Part shown: one piece after another, positions 1-7,473 of the stretch
How the letters are laid out: each line of letters begins with the position of its first letter
Numbering within the stretch: the first letter of the stretch is position 1
Source of the DNA: DSXH01 sp037446915
Lineage (GTDB): Bacteria > Bacteroidota > Ignavibacteria > Ignavibacteriales > Melioribacteraceae
Direction: 5' to 3'
Length of the DNA: 16,351 bases
Assembly: GCA_037446915.1 (NCBI GenBank)
Contig: JBBIHP010000070.1
Coordinates: forward strand, 1 to 16,351
The notes under the pieces: generated by a model
What the model was told of the DNA's origin: nothing
The model's database searches: none
The model's input: the letters and a program-made list of their open reading frames with translations, nothing else
Program-made: the position numbers and the translations under genes

Positions 1-1392
1 AAAAATTCTATCTATCGAAGTTTTCTGTGTTTCATCAACAATAATATTTCCCCATTTATTAACATTCATCTGGGGAGTCGTCTGGCTTATCAATGGATTG
101 CTTCCGTTTCCAATTGCAACTATCACAGTATCAACATCTAATATAAACTCACTATTAGGAATTACTACAGGTCTTCTTCTTCCGGATTGATCGGGTTCAC
201 CCAATTCATATCTTAAACATTCCATTGTTTTAACGCGACCATTCTCATCACCGATTATTTTTTTTGCATTCTGCAAGAAATAGAATTCAATTCCTTCTTC
301 TTTTGCATGAGCAACTTCCTCTTTACGTGCCGGCATTTCAACTTCAGTTCTTCTATAAACCACATAAACATTTTTTGCACCAAGTCGTTTTGCCATCCTT
401 GCGGCATCCATTGCAACGTTTCCGCCTCCTAATACAGCAACATTAACTGAATTATAAATCGGAGTATCAGCATGACCTTTATCGAAAGCACGCATTAAAT
501 TTGCGCGTGTTAAATATTCATTTGCAGAAAAAACTCCTACAAGACTTTCACCTTCAATTCCCATAAACATTGGGAGACCTGCACCTGTCCCTACAAAAAT
601 TGCATGGTAACCGTCTTTCTCTATTAAGTCGGTTAACTTTCTTGTTCGTCCAACAACAAAATTGGTTTTAAACTCAACCCCCATGGCTTTAAGTACTTCA
701 ATTTCTTTATCAATTATATCGTTAGGCAAACGAAATTCTGGAATACCATAACGTAATACACCGCCAAGTTTATGAAATGCTTCGAATATTGTTACATGAT
801 GACCTTCTCTTCTGCAGTCTGCTGCAACTACTAATCCAGCCGGACCGCTTCCAACAATTGCGACCTTCTTATTGGTTTCGGGTTTTACATCCGGTGTAGC
901 AATTTTTCCAGTTGCACGTTCCCAATCGGCAATAAATCTTTCAAGTCTTCCTATTGCAACAGATTTATCAACATCTTTTAATGCTTTGCCAACAGTACAA
1001 TTGGTTTGGCATTGAGTTTCCTGAGGACAGACCCTACCGCATATTGCTGGTAGCAAACTTGCTTCTTTAATAACTGCTGCAGCACTTTCAAATTCTGCAT
1101 GAGCAATATGATTAATAAATCTGGGTATATCTATTCTAACAGGGCAGTCATCTACACATGTTTTCTTTACACACTGCAAACATCTCATAGCTTCAATTCT
1201 TGCCTGTTCAATCGTATATCCAAGAGCAACCTCATCTAAGTTTGAGCTTCTTACAATTGGATCCTGAGAAGGCATTTCCTGTGGAGGAATTTTTGTTCTC
1301 TCCTTTGGTTTCATATCATCTATTTTATCTAAATACTCAACAATTAATTTTTTTGCTTCTTCTGTTAACTGTTCGGGCGTGTGATGATTCAT
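1..1392 (-). CDS. nfnB: NfnB / GltA-like NADPH-binding FAD and Fe-S oxidoreductase subunit (partial, C-terminus off the left edge)
   Basis: This is the large subunit of an NfnAB-type NADH-dependent ferredoxin:NADP+ oxidoreductase, also annotated as glutamate synthase small chain. 464 residues are visible and the frame is still open at base 1. About 35-40 residues should be missing, judging by the family's usual C-terminus. Near the N-terminus are two cysteine sets typical of the double [4Fe-4S] domain: Cys71, 74, 79, 83 and Cys118, 122, 128, 132. A first nucleotide fold follows with GSGPAG at residues 181-186 (FAD), then a second with GGGNVAMDAAR at 322-332 (NADPH). The ATG at 1392-1390 overlaps the nfnA stop as ATGA, so translation is probably coupled. 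No glutamate synthase large subunit is nearby, and the partner gene is NfnA-like, which favours the transhydrogenase role over glutamate synthesis. Bifurcation itself is inferred from the family. Sulfide dehydrogenase activity (SudA-like) is an alternative reading. Confidence 0.88.
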   Translation of the reverse strand, partial: MNHHTPEQLTEEAKKLIVEYLDKIDDMKPKERTKIPPQEMPSQDPIVRSSNLDEVALGYTIEQARIEAMRCLQCVKKTCVDDCPVRIDIPRFINHIAHAEFESAAAVIKEASLLPAICGRVCPQETQCQTNCTVGKALKDVDKSVAIGRLERFIADWERATGKIATPDVKPETNKKVAIVGSGPAGLVVAADCRREGHHVTIFEAFHKLGGVLRYGIPEFRLPNDIIDKEIEVLKAMGVEFKTNFVVGRTRKLTDLIEKDGYHAIFVGTGAGLPMFMGIEGESLVGVFSANEYLTRANLMRAFDKGHADTPIYNSVNVAVLGGGNVAMDAARMAKRLGAKNVYVVYRRTEVEMPARKEEVAHAKEEGIEFYFLQNAKKIIGDENGRVKTMECLRYELGEPDQSGRRRPVVIPNSEFILDVDTVIVAIGNGSNPLISQTTPQMNVNKWGNIIVDETQKTSIDRIF

Positions 1393-2243
1393 AAAAGTCC
1401 CTCGCGCTGTTTAATTTCCTGTTCCAGAAAACATGAATGAGCTTCCTGTTCTATTTTTTTATAAGAATTTAATCGTGCCATCATATTATCAAAGTCAACC
1501 ATATGCCCGTCGAATTCGGGTCCATCAACACAAACAAATTTTACATGCTTACCAACATTCACTCTGCAGCCGCCGCACATTCCTGTTCCATCTACCATAA
1601 TAGTGTTTAGTGATACCTGTGTGAAAACTCCATAAGGTCTGGTCGTTTCGGAACAGAATTTCATCATAATTGGAGGACCGATTGCAATAACCATATTTGG
1701 TTTTGTATCTCTTTCGCATATTTCTTTAAGCGGTTCTGTAACCAATGCCTTTCTTCCATAAGAACCGTCATCTGTACATAAAATAAATTCATCGGCAATA
1801 ACTTTCATTTCCTCTTCAAGAATAATTAAATCTTTATTTCTGGCACCGATAATCGTAATAACATGGTTGCCGGCTTTTTTTAGCGCCTGTGCAATTGGAT
1901 GTAGTGGAGCTACACCTATACCGCCGCCAACACATACAACCGTTCCAAACTTTTCTATATGTGTTGGTTTGCCTAATGGTCCAACTAATGTGGGTATTTC
2001 ATCACCAGTATTCATTTGTGATAATTGTAAAGTACTTTTACCTACAACTTGGTAAATAATTGTGATTGAACCTTCATCAGTATTTGCATCGGCAATTGTA
2101 AGTGGAATTCTTTCACCATAATCATCATCTATTTGCAATATTATAAACTGTCCGGCAGCTCTTTCTTCTGCTATCAACGGGGCTTGTAATCTCATTAAAA
2201 ATACATCTTTAGATAATTGTTTTTTGACTAGTATTTTTGCCAT
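1389..2243 (-). CDS. nfnA: NfnA-like ferredoxin-NADP reductase subunit (FAD, [2Fe-2S])
   Basis: 284 residues, normal length for the small subunit of NfnAB, also called sulfide/dihydroorotate dehydrogenase-like FAD/NAD-binding protein. The N-terminal FAD-binding barrel has RIPLT at residues 45-49. The NAD(H)-binding fold has GGGIGVAPL at 106-114. Near the C-terminus lies a [2Fe-2S] site with Cys223, Cys226 and Cys238. Asp218 sits just before it, and an Asp plus three Cys is the ligand set known for NfnA. In the family this subunit binds NADH and holds the FAD that is not the bifurcation site. It is the first gene of the nfnA-nfnB pair, and its TGA stop overlaps the nfnB ATG by 4 bp. Its start faces the pnt operon across the divergent region at 2244-2562. 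I am confident of the family. Physiological direction (making NADPH or making reduced ferredoxin) cannot be read from sequence. Confidence 0.9.
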   Translation of the reverse strand: MAKILVKKQLSKDVFLMRLQAPLIAEERAAGQFIILQIDDDYGERIPLTIADANTDEGSITIIYQVVGKSTLQLSQMNTGDEIPTLVGPLGKPTHIEKFGTVVCVGGGIGVAPLHPIAQALKKAGNHVITIIGARNKDLIILEEEMKVIADEFILCTDDGSYGRKALVTEPLKEICERDTKPNMVIAIGPPIMMKFCSETTRPYGVFTQVSLNTIMVDGTGMCGGCRVNVGKHVKFVCVDGPEFDGHMVDFDNMMARLNSYKKIEQEAHSCFLEQEIKQREGLL

Positions 2244-2401
2244 TCTTACTCCGTAAGTTTTACTTTCATTCTTTTTTCTAATAATCAGGTAAGAAATATT
2301 AGATTATCAGGAGAATAACATACGCAAATTATTAAATAATTTTTATCTTGGAAAATTTTTGATTACTATTTTTTTTATTAGGATGAGATTTTCATATTAG
2401 A

Positions 2402-2413
2402 CCAAATATTTGG
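2402..2413. promoter_or_regulatory. 12-bp perfect palindrome, possible operator
   Basis: CCAAATATTTGG is a perfect inverted repeat near the middle of the divergent region. On each strand it also contains AATATTTG, one base off the TAnnTTTG promoter element. It could therefore bind a dimeric regulator or be part of a promoter. In AT-rich DNA a 12-bp palindrome can arise by chance, so confidence is low. Confidence 0.25.
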
Positions 2414-2483
2414 ATTAAAAACAAAACTTGTTTTCATTTACTATAATCATGAAAAATCATAATATTATTTCAAATCAAATTAA

Positions 2484-2491
2484 TATCTTTG
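2484..2491 (+). promoter_or_regulatory. Candidate -7 promoter element for the pnt operon
   Basis: TATCTTTG matches the Bacteroidota -7 consensus TAnnTTTG exactly and lies about 70 bp upstream of the pntAA ATG. I do not find the matching TTG at the -33 position, so this is a suggestion only. Confidence 0.3.
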
Positions 2492-2548
2492 TTAATGAGA
2501 TAGCTAATCTTTTTGATTTATAAGAAATCTAAAATTCAATTAAAAACT

Positions 2549-2554
2549 AAGGAG
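2549..2554 (+). promoter_or_regulatory. Ribosome binding site that fixes the pntAA start
   Basis: AAGGAG ends 8 bases before the ATG at 2563 but only 2 bases before the in-frame GTG at 2557. The spacing selects the ATG, which also gives the usual family N-terminus beginning MVIGIP. Confidence 0.75.
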
Positions 2555-2562
2555 TAGTGTTA

Positions 2563-3708
2563 ATGGTTATAGGAATTCCAATAGAAATAGTAGCGGGTGA
2601 AAATAGAGTAGCTTGTATTCCAGATGTAGCTTCCAAATTGATTAAGAAGGGATTTAAAGTTTTAATAGAGAAAGATGCCGGATTGAAAGCCGGATTCACA
2701 AATGATAAGTATATTAATGCCGGTGCTGAAATTTTTGAAGACCTTCTGCAACTATATCAATCCAGTGATATTGTATTAAAAGTGCAAAGACCAGTAGAGC
2801 ATCCGGTGTATAAAAAAAATGAACTCGAGTTGATGAAAAAAGATTCACTCCTTATTTGTTTTCTGTATTCACTTCATTATCCGGAATTAGCAAAGAAGGG
2901 AGCGGAACTTGGGATAAATATTATTTCAATGGACTCGATACCCCGTACAACTCTGGCTCAGAGAATGGACGCATTAAGCTCCCAGTCAAATTTAGCAGGT
3001 TATAAGAGTGTTATTCTTGCAGCTAATCACTTAAACAAAATATTTCCTTTAATGATGACTGCTGCCGGAACAATTTCACCATCTAAAGTTGTGATTATGG
3101 GTGCAGGGGTTGCCGGTTTATCGGCGCTTGGAACTGCTAAACGTCTTGGTGCGGTTGTAGAAGTCTCTGACGTTCGTCCTCAGGTTAAAGAAGAAGTTCA
3201 AAGTCTCGGTGGTAAATTTATCGAAGTTCCTACCGATCAATCGATGCAGGATTCCGGTGGTTATGCTAAAGAACAATCTGAGGAGTTTTTAAGAAAACAG
3301 AAAGAGTTGATTTTCAAACATATTACTGAAGCCGATATTGTAATTACCACAGCATTAATACCCGGTAAAAAATCTCCCGTTCTTGTTACAGAAGAAATGG
3401 TAAAAAATATGAAGTCCGGTGCTGTTGTTCTGGATATGGCGGTTGAATTCGGCGGCAATTGCGAGTTGAGCGAAAAAGGTAAGACAGTTGTTAAACACGG
3501 TGTAACAATTATCGGTGAACACAATCTGCCAAGTCTGGTCCCTTATAATGCAAGCGAAATGTATTCTAAAAATCTTCTAAGCCTAATTGAATACTCTGCT
3601 GATCAAGGAAATTTTATTATTGATATGGAAGACGAAATATTTAAAGGAGCTGTAATTGTTAAAGACAGCGTGGTTGTAAACCAGAGAACAAAAGATTTGT
3701 TGAAGTAA
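2563..3708 (+). CDS. pntAA: NAD(P) transhydrogenase subunit alpha 1, NAD(H)-binding domain I
   Basis: 381 residues from the ATG at 2563. This is the soluble domain I of proton-translocating transhydrogenase in its split three-subunit form. It binds NAD(H) and passes hydride to NADP in domain III of PntB at the cytoplasmic face of the membrane. It has the alanine dehydrogenase/PNT fold. Visible are the loop PRTTLAQRMDALSSQ at about residues 127-141, the nucleotide-binding GAGVAG at 180-185, the strand end SDVRP at 202-206 and the mobile-loop signature GGYAKE at 232-237. The GGYAKE loop and the pntAB-pntB neighbours separate it from true alanine dehydrogenase. It ends after the soluble domain with no membrane segments, as expected when pntAB is separate. 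It is first in the operon, with 83 bp before pntAB. Confidence 0.93.
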   Translation: MVIGIPIEIVAGENRVACIPDVASKLIKKGFKVLIEKDAGLKAGFTNDKYINAGAEIFEDLLQLYQSSDIVLKVQRPVEHPVYKKNELELMKKDSLLICFLYSLHYPELAKKGAELGINIISMDSIPRTTLAQRMDALSSQSNLAGYKSVILAANHLNKIFPLMMTAAGTISPSKVVIMGAGVAGLSALGTAKRLGAVVEVSDVRPQVKEEVQSLGGKFIEVPTDQSMQDSGGYAKEQSEEFLRKQKELIFKHITEADIVITTALIPGKKSPVLVTEEMVKNMKSGAVVLDMAVEFGGNCELSEKGKTVVKHGVTIIGEHNLPSLVPYNASEMYSKNLLSLIEYSADQGNFIIDMEDEIFKGAVIVKDSVVVNQRTKDLLK

Positions 3709-3791
3709 TTCTTTTTAAGCGTTTCATTATTATCATTAGAATCTTAAGAGTAACAAAAAAATTTTATAAAAATAAAATCAGGAGTAACATA

Positions 3792-4076
3792 ATGGAGAGT
3801 ATCGGTTTAATAATGCTGATATATGTTTTTGTTCTCGCAATATTTGTAGGGTTTGAGCTTATCACAAAAGTCCCACCTACATTGCATACGCCGTTGATGT
3901 CCGGTTCTAATGCAATAAGCGGAATAACAATAGTAGGAGCAATTCTAAGCGCCGGATTGGAAGAATTTACAATCAGTACAATACTTGGATTGATAGCAAT
4001 GATTTTTGCAACAATAAATGTTGTCGGTGGTTTTTTAGTTACTGATAGAATGTTAAAAATGTTCAAAAAGAAGTGA
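3792..4076 (+). CDS. pntAB: NAD(P) transhydrogenase subunit alpha 2, membrane part
   Basis: 94 residues with about three membrane helices, near 5-23, 44-60 and 62-84. This is the small membrane subunit that, with PntB, forms the proton channel (domain II). The family signature HTPLMSGSNAISG begins at His32. In split enzymes this conserved histidine of the alpha-2 subunit is considered part of the proton path. AGGAG at 3780-3784 sits 7 bases upstream of the ATG. The gene ends 8 bp before pntB. An overlapping frame on the other strand is a shadow without family resemblance. Confidence 0.92.
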   Translation: MESIGLIMLIYVFVLAIFVGFELITKVPPTLHTPLMSGSNAISGITIVGAILSAGLEEFTISTILGLIAMIFATINVVGGFLVTDRMLKMFKKK

Positions 4077-4084
4077 GTTGAAAA

Positions 4085-5482
4085 ATGAAAATACTAATAG
4101 AAGTTTCATATCTGATTGCATCGGTTCTTTTCATTTTCGGTATTAAGAGATTAAGTTCGCCAAAGACAGCACGACAGGGAAATTTTTTAGCCGCTCTCGG
4201 TATGTTTATAGCAATTATTGTAACATTGTTTGATCAACATGTTTTAACATTCGAATGGATAATAATCGGGTTTATTGTTGGCGGTGTTATTGGTGTATTG
4301 ATGGCATACAAAACTCCAATGACTGGAATGCCTCAAATGGTGGGGTTGCTAAACGGATTCGGTGGCGGTGCATCGCTTCTTGTTGCTCTATCGGAATATT
4401 ATAAGATGAAGAATTTTACAATCTGGACATTTAATGATGCTACAAACATTACAATTGTATTAAGCTTGATTATTGGTTCAGTTACATTTACAGGGTCATT
4501 AATTGCATTCGGTAAGTTACAGGGAATTGTAACTGGTAAAGTTGTTAAATATCCCGGTCAGCATCCGTTAAATGTGCTGCTGTTCGTTTCATTGATTGCC
4601 GCTGGAATATTTTTTATCATCAATCCTACAATGGAAATCCTTGTTATTTCTATTGCATTAGTATCGCTTATTCTTGGCGTATTGCTTGTGCTTCCAATCG
4701 GGGGTGCAGATATGCCGGTTGCTATTTCACTTCTCAATTCATATTCAGGACTTGCAGCATCTGCAACTGGATTTGTTTTGCAGAATAACCAGTTAATTAT
4801 TGCCGGAGCACTTGTTGGTGCATCAGGAATAATCTTAACAATTATAATGTGCAAGGGAATGAACCGCTCTCTTCTAAATGTTGTATTGGGCGGATGGGAA
4901 AGCGCAGGTTCATCGGGTCCGGCTCCTTCGAGCTCATCGTCTCCTAAAGGTCAGGTTAAATCAATTGACTCCGAAGAACTTGCAATGATTTTTGATGCCG
5001 CAGAAAATATTATAATTGTACCGGGTTATGGAATGGCTGTAGCGCAAGCCCAGCACGCTGTGCGTGATCTTGTGAATTTACTGGAATCGAAAGGAAAGAA
5101 AGTTCGGTTTGCAATTCATCCCGTTGCAGGTAGAATGCCGGGACACATGAATGTTCTTCTCGCTGAAGCACAGATATCTTATGATAAGATGTTGTCGATG
5201 GAAGAGATTAACGACGACTTCCCCAATACCGATATATCATTAATTATCGGTGCTAACGATGTTGTTAATCCCGCTGCACGTAACGATAAAAATAGTCCGA
5301 TCTACGGAATGCCGATATTAAATGTGGATTACTCTAAAACTGTAATTATGAACAAACGGTCAATGAATGCCGGATATGCCGGAATTGATAATGAGTTATT
5401 TTTCTATCCGAATACTTTGATGTACTTTGGCGATGCAAAAGATGCGGTTGCTAAATTAACACAGGAATTGAAAAATTTATAA
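4085..5482 (+). CDS. pntB: NAD(P) transhydrogenase subunit beta (domains II and III)
   Basis: 465 residues, the usual length. The N-terminal half has about nine hydrophobic membrane helices up to about residue 256. A low-complexity Gly/Ser/Pro linker follows at about 275-289, then the NADP(H)-binding domain III. Domain III shows GYGMAVAQAQ at 314-323, HPVAGRMPGHMNVLLAEA at 345-362, GANDVVNPAA at 389-398 and the KRSMNAGYAG segment at 424-433 that holds the NADP 2'-phosphate. Where E. coli PntB has the channel histidine (His91), this protein has Asn90. That fits split-type enzymes, whose histidine lies in PntAB. It is the last gene of the pnt operon. A strong hairpin and T-run just downstream (5524-5557) should end the transcript. 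Confidence 0.94.
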   Translation: MKILIEVSYLIASVLFIFGIKRLSSPKTARQGNFLAALGMFIAIIVTLFDQHVLTFEWIIIGFIVGGVIGVLMAYKTPMTGMPQMVGLLNGFGGGASLLVALSEYYKMKNFTIWTFNDATNITIVLSLIIGSVTFTGSLIAFGKLQGIVTGKVVKYPGQHPLNVLLFVSLIAAGIFFIINPTMEILVISIALVSLILGVLLVLPIGGADMPVAISLLNSYSGLAASATGFVLQNNQLIIAGALVGASGIILTIIMCKGMNRSLLNVVLGGWESAGSSGPAPSSSSSPKGQVKSIDSEELAMIFDAAENIIIVPGYGMAVAQAQHAVRDLVNLLESKGKKVRFAIHPVAGRMPGHMNVLLAEAQISYDKMLSMEEINDDFPNTDISLIIGANDVVNPAARNDKNSPIYGMPILNVDYSKTVIMNKRSMNAGYAGIDNELFFYPNTLMYFGDAKDAVAKLTQELKNL

Positions 5483-5497
5483 AACACTTATTAGGAT

Positions 5498-6268
5498 CTA
5501 GAATTTAATATAAAATGAAAATTGAGGGATTGGATTAACCGGTCCCTCATTTTTTTTATGAATCCTTACTGTCCATTTACCAATAGTATAACCAATAACC
5601 GCTCCTAAAAATACATCGGATAACCAATGTTTATCCTGGTAAACTCTTGAATACGCTGTTAAAAATGCCGGTACATAATATAAAACTTTCATCCAGTCAT
5701 TTTTTGAATTTTCCGATAAAACTGTTGAAAGTGAAAATGCTAAACTTGTGTGACCTGATGGAAGCGACCATTCATCATCCCCTGAAAAATTAAAAGGTGA
5801 AAAACTGAATGAACCTTCATTTGTATAAGGTCTTGATCTACCCAGAACTGATTTAAGTAACATAGTTGTTAAACCCGTATAGAGTGCGGACTGATAAATT
5901 TCGAATGCGACTTTTTTATTCATGTAAATATTATTCAAAACACCGGAGAGGGCATTAACTCCACCGATTAGTAAAGTGTTATACGGTTCACCCCAGATTC
6001 TCCCTATTTCGGCCGGAAGGTTATTTATATTTTCTCTTGTCATTAAAACCTGGTCGCGAACCTCTTCATCAAATTGCATAAGAAGTAATGTAGATGTTGC
6101 AGTCAAACCGATTATACTCCAATCCTTGCCAGTCCATTTTGACGGCTGCTTAAAAAAATCTTCTGTCTCCGACCTGAATTGTCTGAAGTTAAGCTGGTTC
6201 TGTGCAATCAGCATTTGTGCGCAAAATGTTAGAATAACTATCAGGTATATCCTAAATCTACTTATCAT
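5498..6268 (-). CDS. PAP2-family (type 2 phosphatidic acid phosphatase) membrane-associated phosphatase
   Basis: 256 residues with a hydrophobic N-terminus, probably a signal peptide ending near residue 22 (LIAQ). All three PAP2 motifs are present: KSVLGRSRP at 139-147, PSGH at 170-173 and SRVYQDKHWLSD at 207-218. His173 and His214 are the expected catalytic histidines and Asp218 their partner. The family removes phosphate from lipids such as phosphatidic acid, undecaprenyl pyrophosphate or lipid A. Catalysis would be on the periplasmic side. The substrate cannot be decided here, and no lipid pathway gene is adjacent on this strand. It ends 15 bp from the pntB stop, and its last codons carry the pntB terminator. 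Its start diverges from the DUF4097 gene across 131 bp. Confidence 0.85.
   Translation of the reverse strand: MISRFRIYLIVILTFCAQMLIAQNQLNFRQFRSETEDFFKQPSKWTGKDWSIIGLTATSTLLLMQFDEEVRDQVLMTRENINNLPAEIGRIWGEPYNTLLIGGVNALSGVLNNIYMNKKVAFEIYQSALYTGLTTMLLKSVLGRSRPYTNEGSFSFSPFNFSGDDEWSLPSGHTSLAFSLSTVLSENSKNDWMKVLYYVPAFLTAYSRVYQDKHWLSDVFLGAVIGYTIGKWTVRIHKKNEGPVNPIPQFSFYIKF
5524..5557 (+). terminator. Intrinsic terminator of the pnt operon, inside the convergent gene
   Basis: A 10-bp stem pairs 5524-5533 (GAGGGATTGG) with 5539-5548 (CCGGTCCCTC). It includes two G-U pairs, has a 5-base loop and is followed by eight T at 5550-5557. It starts 42 bp after the pntB stop. The whole hairpin lies within the last codons of the convergent PAP2 gene. 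On the minus strand the following T tract is broken, so it should act mainly on pntB. Confidence 0.75.
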
Positions 6269-6399
6269 TTTGAAGATCCATTCAAAAAATAATTTCTATT
6301 ACAACCATTTTTCAATTTACAGGGTCAAAATACATGTAACTTTCTAAAAACTCCATAAGTCTAAATAGGCAGTTAAATCATAATGATAGGAGAATAAAA

Positions 6400-7329
6400 A
6401 TGAAATCTACAAATGAATACCCGGCGTCTAAGAAATTACTTGTTATTCTTTTTCTTGTATTGCTTAGTTCTCTTTTTGCCGTAGATATTTTAGCCGATAA
6501 CTTAAAACTTATTAAAGAAAAATCCTTCAATGTAAAATCAGGCGAAATATTATTTATTGATGCATCCGGTGCAGATATTAAAGTAGATAGCTGGAATAAA
6601 GATGAAGTATATGTGAAAATATTTGGAAATAGGAAAGCCGAAGATAAAATGAAATTTACAATAGAGCAGACTTCCAGCGGAGTTGAAGTTACTGCAAAAA
6701 AAGAAGGATCCTGGTTTTTTAATTGGGGAGGCGGGTACAGTGTAAGAATTGAAGTAATGGTTCCGGCAAATTATAACAACGAAGTTGAAACATCGGGTGG
6801 AGATATTTTGGTTCAGAATGTTAGCGGTAATTTTAAACTCGATACTTCAGGTGGTGATGTTGATTTGAAATATACTTCGGGTAATGCAAAAATACATACA
6901 TCGGGCGGTGATATTACTCTTACAAAACATTCAGGAAATTCCAATGTATCTACTTCAGGCGGAGATATTAAATCAACTGAAACAAACGGCGATCTTACCG
7001 CTTCAACATCCGGCGGTGATATTAATATCGAAGTGAAAAATGGAAAAGTTTCTGCCAAGACTTCAGGCGGAGATATCGATATTAAATATTATGGCGATAA
7101 TAAAGGTTTATATGCATCAACTTCCGGAGGTGATATTAAATTAACAGTCCCACCAACATTTAAAGCTAATGTCGATTTAGAAACTTCGGGCGGAAGCATC
7201 GATTGTAATTTCGATAATTATAAAGCCAGCAAAGTTACAAGAAGCCGTATAAAAGGGGAATTTAACGGGGGAGGCGAAAATGTTGTTTGTAAAACTACAG
7301 GTGGAGATGTAATAGTTAGCGCTAATTAA
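6400..7329 (+). CDS. Secreted DUF4097-type beta-repeat protein with TSGGD repeats
   Basis: 309 residues. A hydrophobic stretch at about 12-30 acts as a signal peptide or anchor after a polar N-tail. The C-terminal two thirds is a repeat array. TSGG starts at residues 131, 149, 167, 185, 203 and 221, exactly 18 apart, then at 241 and 262. A TTGG variant lies at 299. Each 18-residue unit has a second half marked by SGN or NG, so a unit looks like two 9-residue turns of a beta solenoid. A degenerate copy (ASGADI) lies near 55-60. AGGAG at 6386-6390 supports the ATG. DUF4097 proteins are of unknown function and often exported. It stands alone, divergent from the PAP2 gene and followed by a hairpin at 7350-7376. 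No catalytic motif is visible. A structural or adhesive envelope role is only a guess. Confidence 0.82.
   Translation: MKSTNEYPASKKLLVILFLVLLSSLFAVDILADNLKLIKEKSFNVKSGEILFIDASGADIKVDSWNKDEVYVKIFGNRKAEDKMKFTIEQTSSGVEVTAKKEGSWFFNWGGGYSVRIEVMVPANYNNEVETSGGDILVQNVSGNFKLDTSGGDVDLKYTSGNAKIHTSGGDITLTKHSGNSNVSTSGGDIKSTETNGDLTASTSGGDINIEVKNGKVSAKTSGGDIDIKYYGDNKGLYASTSGGDIKLTVPPTFKANVDLETSGGSIDCNFDNYKASKVTRSRIKGEFNGGGENVVCKTTGGDVIVSAN
6790..7311 (+). repeat. In-gene tandem repeat, 54-bp period
   Basis: Nine copies of a TSGGDI-coding segment occur. The first six are spaced exactly 54 bp apart (6790, 6844, 6898, 6952, 7006, 7060), then at 7120, 7183 and 7294. Copies differ mostly at third codon positions (TCG, TCA, TCC; GGT, GGC, GGA), so the repeat is held at protein level rather than being a fresh duplication. 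Confidence 0.85.
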
Positions 7330-7349
7330 TTCATTTATAATTTTTTTAT

Positions 7350-7376
7350 TAGAGGCGGGATTTTTTCCCGTCTCTA
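7350..7376 (+). terminator. Hairpin after the DUF4097 gene (weak terminator or repeat element)
   Basis: An 11-bp stem pairs TAGAGGCGGGA at 7350-7360 with TCCCGTCTCTA at 7366-7376. It has one G-U pair and a five-T loop, 20 bp after the stop codon. No T-run follows on the plus strand, so it is not a textbook terminator. The outer CTCTAC resembles the element at 15058-15087. Confidence 0.45.
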
Positions 7377-7400
7377 CATTTCAGTTCAAATCTTTATCAA

Positions 7401-7432
7401 TTGTAAAACTTGCCAATTTTAACTACTTTTTG
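7401..7432 (+). promoter_or_regulatory. Candidate promoter of the envelope operon
   Basis: TTG at 7401-7403, a 20-base spacer and TACTTTTTG at 7424-7432 resemble the Bacteroidota TTG/TAnnTTTG promoter with one extra base in the second box. It lies about 40 bp before the first gene of the operon. This is weak evidence. Confidence 0.25.
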
Positions 7433-7473
7433 ATCAACAAATTATTCATTAATAAAAAGCGGACAACCAAAAA

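Larger units (their letters stand above)
2244..2562. promoter_or_regulatory. Divergent control region between nfnAB and pntAA-pntAB-pntB
   Basis: This 319-bp AT-rich gap separates the two transhydrogenase operons and must hold both promoters. I see no open frame worth calling and no structured RNA. It contains a 12-bp perfect palindrome at 2402-2413 and a candidate TAnnTTTG promoter element at 2484-2491, listed separately. I found no equally good element facing nfnA. Confidence 0.6.

Noticed and set aside
1..1392. Calling the first gene glutamate synthase small subunit GltD
   Set aside because: No large glutamate synthase subunit is nearby and the overlapping partner is NfnA-like, so the NfnB reading is better supported.
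2557..2562. GTG start for pntAA
   Set aside because: It would sit 2 bases from AAGGAG. The ATG at 2563 has normal spacing and matches the family N-terminus.
6813..7058. Open frame on the minus strand with repeated SPPEV segments
   Set aside because: It is the antisense of the TSGGD repeats. The periodic codons of the real gene create the repeat, and no start signal supports it.
6790..7311. Regular 54-bp spacing that could suggest a CRISPR or DNA repeat array
   Set aside because: The periodicity is in frame, copies vary at third codon positions, and the spacers continue the same coding pattern.
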